From contig JBKPDO010000342.1 of the NCBI GenBank assembly GCA_046727955.1, forward strand, positions 1 through 10,425: a stretch of 10,425 nt of DNA. Reading direction: 5' to 3'. The stretch is from DASVXQ01 sp046727955. Lineage in GTDB: Bacteria > Actinomycetota > CALGFH01. Below, one piece after another: positions 6,748 through 10,425 of this stretch. The notes beneath the pieces were generated by a model. It saw only the letters and a list, made by a program, of their open reading frames with translations. It searched no databases and was not told the DNA's origin. Numbering within the stretch: the first letter of the stretch is position 1; each line of letters opens with the position of its first letter. Both the position numbers and the translations under genes were made by a program.

Positions 6748-7239
6748 ATGGAGACGGCCATGGGCCGCTACGACGACGCCCAGCGCCACCTGACCGAGGC
6801 ACGCGACCTGGCGGAGCGGTTCGACAATTCCGGGCTCAGCGCCTGGTCCCAGGAACAGCTCGGTACCCTGGCCCTGGCGCGGGGCCGGCCGCAGGAGGCC
6901 CGAGCGCTGCTGGACGAGGGGCTGAGCCTGAGCCTGGCGGCCCACAGCACCCGCACCGTGACCCTGTGCCTGGCCGCGTTCGCCCAGCTGGCGCTCGTGG
7001 CGGGCGACCCCGAGCGGGCGGCGCTGCTGGCGGGGGCGGCCGAGGGCCTGCGCCGGCGGGTCGGCCTGCGGGCGTGGCCGCTGCAACAGCAGGGGGAGGC
7101 CGAGCTGGTGGCCCAGATCCGCCGGGCGCTGGGGGCGGACCGCTTCGAGGAGGTGTTCGCCGCCGGCGCTCGGCTCAACCGCCGGGAGGCGGTGGCCGCC
7201 GTCCACGACCGGCGCGGCGCCGGCACTGCGGCCTCCTGA
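6748..7239 (+). pseudogene. C-terminal TPR-like fragment of the DUF4062 relic
   Basis: An open stretch of 163 codons from ATG 6748, continuing the relic after its second frameshift. It reads METAMGRYDDAQRHLTEA, then repeated helix pairs of TPR type (GRYDDAQ, GRPQEAR, GDPERAA), and ends with the GADRFEEVFAAGARL and REAVAAV segments common at the end of STAND/LuxR-type regulators. The ATG lies within what would be the second helix of a repeat and has no Shine-Dalgarno, so it is probably not an independent gene, but automatic annotation may call it one. Confidence 0.6.
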
Positions 7240-7271
7240 GCCGCGGCGCTGCAAGCAATCGCACCAAGTGG

Positions 7272-7289
7272 CTGCGCCAGCAGGCGCGG
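7272..7289. terminator. Hairpin between convergent relic and histidine kinase gene
   Basis: CTGCGCC (7272-7278) pairs with GGCGCGG (7283-7289), seven pairs including one G-T, around loop AGCA. It abuts the kinase stop codon (7290-7292, minus). Its place between convergent genes suits a two-way terminator; no T-run is present. Confidence 0.35.
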
Positions 7290-9491
7290 TCAGTCACCTT
7301 TCAGGTCGATGGGCAGGTCGACCTGCAGCGTGGTGCCCTCGCCGATCGGGCTGCAGACCGTGATGGTTCCGCTCAGCGCCTGGACGCGGTCGGTCAGCCC
7401 GATGAGCCCAGAGCCGCGGGCCGGGTCGGCGCCGCCGACGCCGTCGTCGCGGACCGACAGGTGCAGGCGGCCGTCGCGTGCCTGGACGTCGACGTGGGCG
7501 ACCGAGGCGTGGGCGTGCTTGGCGGCGTTGGCCAGCGATTCGGCGACGACATAAAAGGCGGCGACCTCGACCGGCTCCGGCAACCGGGTCTCGATCCTCA
7601 GGTCGGCTTCCACAGGGACAGCGGAGCGCCGCGCGAGTGCCTTGAGCGCAGCGCCGAGCCCACCCTGCGACAGGATCGCCGGGTGGATGCCACGCGAGAG
7701 CTCCCGCAGCGCCTCCAGCGTCTCCCCCAGCCCGTCCGCGACCCGGGCCAGCTGCGTCCCAAGCTCGCCGAGCTCGGTGGGCACGCCCGCCTGGACGGTG
7801 CGCAGGTCCAGCCCAAGCGAGACTAGCTGCTGCTGGATGCCATCGTGCAGGTCGCGCTCGATCCGCCGCCGGGTCTCGTCCGCCGATCTGACGATCCGTG
7901 CCCGCGAGGCGGCCAGCTCGGCGCGGGCCTGAGTGTTGGCGATCGCGGTAGCGGCCAGCTCGGTGAAGCCGGCGATCCGGGCCTCGGTGCCGGCGGGCAG
8001 CGGCTCGGGCCGCTTGGAGCTGACGGACGTCGCGCCCCAAAGCCGCCCCTCCACCATGATCGGGCACCCGACCGACGATTGGATGCCGGCCTGGCGGATG
8101 CTGGCGACGACGGGACCAGGAACATCGGCGTAGCTGTCGGTCCGGGCAGGCTGGCCAGTCCGCAAAATCGATGCCGATATGGTGCCGCCCTCGATCGGGT
8201 AGCGTGCCCCCACGGGCAAGGGGTCGCCGTCCCTGCTCCAGCTGGCGACCAGCGTCGTGGTGCTGTCGTGCTCGAAGCGGACCACGTGCGCCGCGTCGGT
8301 GCCCAGCAGCCGGCCGGCTTCCTCGGCGACCGCGGCGAACACCTCGGCCGCTGGCACTCCGCGCGCGACCAGCGTGGCCACCCGCCGCAGCGCGGCCTGC
8401 TCGTCGGCGAGCCGGCCCAGCTCGCCACGGTTGGCCTCCAGCGAGCCCGCCATGGTGTTGAAGCTCCGCTCGAGCACCCTGATCTCGCCGACACCGCGCT
8501 CGGGCAGGCGCGCGCCCAGGTCGCCGCCGGCCAGCCGGCCAGCCATCGTGGCCGCACCGCGAGCAGGACGCACGATCACCCGCGTCAGATACGCGGCGAA
8601 CCCCACGACGAGCAGGACCGAGCCCGCAAGCCCACCCACCGCCGCGCCGATCGCCCGCCCGGCGGCCGCATCGGAGCGCTGCTGCCGTGCTACCGCCAGG
8701 TCCTGCTCGGTTCCGATCAGACGGTCGAACTCCAGCCGCATCGCATCCACGCGCTGCTTGCCCTCCTGGGTGGCCGCCACCGTCCGCGCCGATGCCGGGT
8801 CGCGCCGCGCGGCAGCCACCAGCTGCACCGAGTAGTCCCTGACATACGACGTGACGGCCTGCGTGATCCGCTGCACCCGGCGCTGTTGCACCGGGTTGCC
8901 GGCGACCAGCCGCTGCAGCGCAACGGCCTGGCCGGGGACGGCGGTCCGGGCGGCCTGCCACGGCCCTAGGAAGCGCTCCTGGTGGGTGATGACAAAGCCG
9001 CGCTGGCCGGTCTCCAGGTCGATGACGAGCCGCTCCAGTTGGTTGGCGGCTGCCAGCACCTGCTCGGAATGCCAGGCAAGCCGCTCTGAGCTGCGCAGGT
9101 CGGCGACCGAGACCAGCAGTGCCGCGAAGGCGGCGCCGACGATGAGTGCGAGCAGGCCGCTGGCGACGGCCATGCGGCGTGTCAGCCCACCAGTTACCCC
9201 AGCCTCTAGGCTGCGAGCGACCCGAGCAGGCGCGGCAGCGCCCCGGTCGGTGAGACGCTCCACCGAGGTCCCTGCAGTGGTGGCCAGAGTGGCGGCCAGC
9301 TCGTCGACCTGCCCCTGGGCGTTGCCGTCGATACGCCGCTCCGTGGCCCTGCCCACCGCGATCACGTCGCGACCTCGGCCTGGACCTCGCTCAGGCTCAG
9401 CATGCTCCACTCCCTCACCGGCAGCCGGCCGCCGGCCGCTGGCCGGCCCAGCAAGCATCATCGCCGCTGCGGGCGGCTCCGTGACCGTCAC
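7290..9491 (-). CDS. Membrane sensor histidine kinase, CHASE3-HAMP-GAF-HisKA_3-HATPase
   Basis: NarL/DesK-class (HisKA_3) sensor kinase. Numbered from GTG 9491 (733 residues): helix 1 at 107-129; a CHASE3-like external domain at about 131-275 (LERLVIDLETGQRGFVITHQ at 152-171); helix 2 at 280-303; HAMP at about 302-356; GAF at about 372-518; the phospho-acceptor H549 in ERDLHDGIQQQL; and the ATPase domain with N-box N655 (ESLANAAKH), G1 DDGVGG (682-687), G2 GSGLIGL (693-699) and G3 GEGT (717-720). All catalytic motifs are intact. The start is uncertain: 9491 has no Shine-Dalgarno and the first 42 residues look non-coding in composition. GTG 9365 (residue 43) has GAGGT upstream and overlaps a tiny leader frame; ATG at residue 107 would still keep both helices. 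It is divergent from a receiver-only response regulator, its likely partner. The ligand is unknown. Confidence 0.93.
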   Translation of the reverse strand: MTVTEPPAAAMMLAGPASGRRPAAGEGVEHAEPERGPGRGRDVIAVGRATERRIDGNAQGQVDELAATLATTAGTSVERLTDRGAAAPARVARSLEAGVTGGLTRRMAVASGLLALIVGAAFAALLVSVADLRSSERLAWHSEQVLAAANQLERLVIDLETGQRGFVITHQERFLGPWQAARTAVPGQAVALQRLVAGNPVQQRRVQRITQAVTSYVRDYSVQLVAAARRDPASARTVAATQEGKQRVDAMRLEFDRLIGTEQDLAVARQQRSDAAAGRAIGAAVGGLAGSVLLVVGFAAYLTRVIVRPARGAATMAGRLAGGDLGARLPERGVGEIRVLERSFNTMAGSLEANRGELGRLADEQAALRRVATLVARGVPAAEVFAAVAEEAGRLLGTDAAHVVRFEHDSTTTLVASWSRDGDPLPVGARYPIEGGTISASILRTGQPARTDSYADVPGPVVASIRQAGIQSSVGCPIMVEGRLWGATSVSSKRPEPLPAGTEARIAGFTELAATAIANTQARAELAASRARIVRSADETRRRIERDLHDGIQQQLVSLGLDLRTVQAGVPTELGELGTQLARVADGLGETLEALRELSRGIHPAILSQGGLGAALKALARRSAVPVEADLRIETRLPEPVEVAAFYVVAESLANAAKHAHASVAHVDVQARDGRLHLSVRDDGVGGADPARGSGLIGLTDRVQALSGTITVCSPIGEGTTLQVDLPIDLKGD
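9362..9403 (-). other. Possible 13-codon leader ORF overlapping an alternative kinase start
   Basis: On the minus strand, ATG at 9403 follows a GAGGGAGTGGAG Shine-Dalgarno-like stretch (9405-9416) and reads MLSLSEVQAEVAT before TGA (9364-9362). That TGA overlaps GTG 9365, an in-frame kinase start, as GTGA. This suggests a coupled leader peptide, or a former N-terminus lost by frameshift. The ribosome site is the best one near the kinase gene. Chance is not excluded. Confidence 0.35.
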
Positions 9492-9607
9492 GAGAGGCCG
9501 AAGGTTGGCCGCTGGTTCGTCCTCTCAGGACACCGCCGCCGGCGGCTGATACAGCGGAGTGACCGGACGCCCATTGCACGTGGCCGGCGTCTGAACAGGA
9601 GAGGTAC
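9480..9607. promoter_or_regulatory. Divergent control region between kinase and response regulator
   Basis: Holds dyads CGTGAC-C-GTCACG (9480-9492), which covers the upstream kinase GTG, and GCCGCCGGCGGC (9535-9546), a perfect 12-bp palindrome. A Shine-Dalgarno AGGAGAGG (9597-9604) precedes GTG 9608 of the regulator. I found no convincing -35/-10 pair. Divergent promoters and operator sites are likely; which protein binds is unknown. Confidence 0.5.
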
Positions 9608-10066
9608 GTGCGCAATATTGCCCGCGCGGGTTTCCAGTTAGCGGGAATGCGCGGCGGCGCCCTTCCCTGCAATCTCGCGGCCATGGCTCTGCGCTGCCTC
9701 ATCGTCGACGATAGCGTCCGCTTTCTGGAGGCTGCTCGTAGTCTGCTCGAGCGCGAGGGGATCACGGTCGTCGGTGTCGCCTCGACCAGCGCCGAAGCGC
9801 TCCGGCAAGCCAGACAGCTGCGACCTGACGTCACCCTGGTGGACATTGACCTCGGCGGCGAGAGCGGCTTCGAGCTCGCTCGGCGACTGCAACAGGAAGC
9901 CGGCCTGGCGCCGTCGGGGATAATCCTGATCTCCACTCACAACCGGGACGACTTCGCCGATCTCATCGCAGCCAGCCCCGCGGCCGGGTTCCTGTCCAAG
10001 TCCGCCGTGTCGGCCAGCGCCATCCTCGGCCTGCTCCACGGCACGGGCGACAGCGACCCCCGCTAG
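9608..10066 (+). CDS. Single-domain (receiver-only) response regulator
   Basis: CheY-like receiver without an output domain. From GTG 9608 it has 152 residues; from ATG 9683 it has 127. Receiver residues, numbered from 9608: acidic pair D34-D35 (LIVDDS), phospho-acceptor D79 (LVDIDLGGESG), switch S109/T110 (LISTHN) and K131 (FLSKSA). The receiver begins at MALRCLIVDD, that is at ATG 9683, and ends some 20 residues after K131, with no helix-turn-helix. GTG 9608 has a good Shine-Dalgarno (AGGAGAGG) while 9683 has none, yet the first 25 residues are encoded partly by two palindromes and match nothing in the family; a leaderless start at 9683 is possible. It is divergent from the histidine kinase, its likely phosphate donor. 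It may act by protein contact, as a phosphate sink, or in a relay. Confidence 0.88.
   Translation: MRNIARAGFQLAGMRGGALPCNLAAMALRCLIVDDSVRFLEAARSLLEREGITVVGVASTSAEALRQARQLRPDVTLVDIDLGGESGFELARRLQQEAGLAPSGIILISTHNRDDFADLIAASPAAGFLSKSAVSASAILGLLHGTGDSDPR
9612..9630. repeat. Two abutting palindromes at the start of the response regulator gene
   Basis: GCAATATTGC (9612-9621) and CCCGCGCGGG (9621-9630) are each perfect 10-bp palindromes sharing one base. The first is strikingly AT-rich for this window. They lie just after GTG 9608. They could be an operator or a hairpin in the leader if translation really begins at 9683. Confidence 0.6.
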
Positions 10067-10126
10067 CAGGTAGGCCAGGATTCCACCTAGTAGGGCACGA
10101 GCTTGGGGGTTCGCCGCGATGACGCC

Positions 10127-10211
10127 AGACCGCCGGCGCGGCATCGTTGCAGGGAAGGCTGACTCGCCAGGTCGCCCGCCAAAACGTGGTGGCAGCGATG
10201 GCGGCGGGTCT
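10127..10211 (+). promoter_or_regulatory. Long imperfect stem-loop, candidate structured leader of the lipoprotein gene
   Basis: AGACC (10127-10131), GCCG (10132-10135) and CATCGTTGC (10142-10150) pair in order with GGTCT (10207-10211), CGGC (10202-10205) and GCAGCGATG (10192-10200): 18 pairs, one G-T, with a bulged G at 10206 and an uneven internal loop. An inner CCGCC/GGTGG pairing may compete. The stem ends about ten bases before the lipoprotein's Shine-Dalgarno (GGGGAAG, 10221-10227) and 61 bases after the regulator's stop. It matches no riboswitch I can recognise. It could be a cis-acting RNA leader, or a terminator of the upstream gene, though no T-run follows. Confidence 0.45.
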
Positions 10212-10231
10212 CCAGGCAAAGGGGAAGTTAC

Positions 10232-10425
10232 GTGCGCGTGAGGTTGGGATTTATGCGTCGCCCACTCGTGGTGCTCGCCGCGCTGGCGGCGGTGGGGGCG
10301 CTCGCGGCCGGGTGCGGCAGCAGCAACAACTCAAGCTCCGGAGGATCAAGCTCGGGGGGAACCAGCTCCGGAGGCGGCGCCTACGGCGGCGGCACCCCCC
10401 CGACCAGCAGCGGCCAGGCCGGCGT
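10232..10425 (+). CDS. Lipoprotein with Ser/Gly-rich linker, truncated by window end
   Basis: Start of an exported lipoprotein; only the first 57-64 residues are in the window. GTG 10232 (Shine-Dalgarno GGGGAAG, 10221-10227) and ATG 10253 (AGGTTGGG just before) are both possible starts in one frame. From the ATG: basic MRRP, a hydrophobic core LVVLAALAAVGALA, then the lipobox AAG-C with lipidated Cys21. After the cysteine comes a low-complexity linker with three five-residue repeats (SSSGG, SSSGG, TSSGG) and a Gly/Tyr/Pro stretch. The mature domain lies beyond the window, so function is unknown. Such linkers are known before COG4315-type heme-associated lipoprotein repeats and before solute-binding proteins, but neither is shown here. 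Confidence 0.82.
   Translation, partial: MRVRLGFMRRPLVVLAALAAVGALAAGCGSSNNSSSGGSSSGGTSSGGGAYGGGTPPTSSGQAG
10331..10375 (+). repeat. Three imperfect 15-bp tandem repeats in the lipoprotein linker
   Basis: Three 15-base units (10331-10345, 10346-10360, 10361-10375), each of the form TCAAGCTCCGGAGGA with a few changes, encode SSSGG, SSSGG and TSSGG. Probably a slippage-expanded flexible linker. Confidence 0.75.

Larger units (their letters stand above)
5885..7239 (+). pseudogene. Broken DUF4062 / TPR-type NTPase gene (NTPase core missing)
   Basis: Remnant of a large multidomain protein. A likely start is GTG 5885, with AGGGG six bases upstream. The N-terminal DUF4062 domain is plain: RLRVFVSSTLGELAEER, then RLTPVLFEAGARPYPPRALY. 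At 6089-6091 one base is missing; the domain continues in the next frame as DVFVGLYWQRYG, ending near LLARI at 6264. At about 6260-6270 the reading jumps to SVDQDQWAERLQAEMGNLAAA, which in related proteins lies after an NB-ARC/STAND NTPase domain. No P-loop is present, so the NTPase core appears deleted. A second single-base loss at 6739-6741 moves the rest to a third segment ending at 7239. By family knowledge, intact proteins run to 800 residues or more; here about 450 codons remain. No functional product is expected, though the C-terminal piece stays open. The two frameshifts alone could be sequencing errors, the internal loss could not. Confidence 0.8.

Noticed and set aside
7294..8961. 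Minus-strand 555-codon frame within the histidine kinase gene
   Set aside because: Same strand, other frame; low-complexity Arg/Ala/Gly translation, while the kinase frame has all conserved motifs.
9638..10219. Minus-strand 193-codon frame opposite the response regulator
   Set aside because: Shadow of the receiver domain; no ribosome site and no family resemblance.
1..10425. CRISPR arrays, tRNA, rRNA, insertion sequences, prophage attachment sites
   Set aside because: No regularly spaced repeats, cloverleaf, rRNA-like sequence, transposase frame or terminal inverted repeats were found on reading both strands.

Overview
The window is very GC-rich (roughly 70% by eye) with strong G/C bias at third codon positions. 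It carries families typical of soil Actinomycetota: an anti-sigma-like membrane protein coupled to an ABC-2 exporter, a MEDS/PucR regulator pair, a DUF4062 NTPase relic, a NarL-type histidine kinase with GAF, and a Ser/Gly-rich lipoprotein. A high-GC actinobacterium, possibly a soil or metagenomic lineage, fits best; I cannot name a genus from sequence alone. No tRNA, rRNA, CRISPR array or insertion sequence was seen.

Layout. (1) 2-2782, plus strand: the 3' part of a membrane protein resembling the DUF4367-type anti-sigma family, then an ABC-2 ATPase and its six-helix permease, overlapping by 35 and 4 bases, so probably one operon. A perfect 16-bp inverted repeat lies just after the first gene's stop, inside the start of the ATPase gene. 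(2) 2783-3010: intergenic, with hairpins and possible decayed coding. (3) 3011-3268, minus: a small two-helix membrane protein with a strong Shine-Dalgarno. (4) 3511-5807, plus: a stand-alone MEDS (DcmR-like) sensor domain protein overlapping by GTGA a GAF/PucR-type transcription activator. (5) 5885-7239, plus: a broken DUF4062/TPR gene with two single-base frameshifts and an internal deletion that appears to have removed the whole NTPase core. (6) 7290-9491, minus: a CHASE3-HAMP-GAF-HisKA_3 histidine kinase, divergent from (7) 9608-10066, plus: a receiver-only response regulator. Their intergenic region and gene starts are rich in dyads. (8) 10127-10211: a long imperfect stem-loop just upstream of (9) a lipoprotein gene truncated by the window edge.

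Functional picture. This is a regulatory and envelope-signalling neighbourhood. The first operon probably links an anti-sigma-like regulator to export or membrane stress. The MEDS/PucR pair probably senses a small molecule and activates transcription. The kinase/receiver pair probably signals by protein-protein contact or phosphotransfer, because the regulator has no DNA-binding domain. No clearly new multi-gene system is evident. The most unusual signals are the hairpin at 952-987, the MEDS/PucR coupling, the loss of the NTPase core in the DUF4062 gene, and the structured leader of the lipoprotein.
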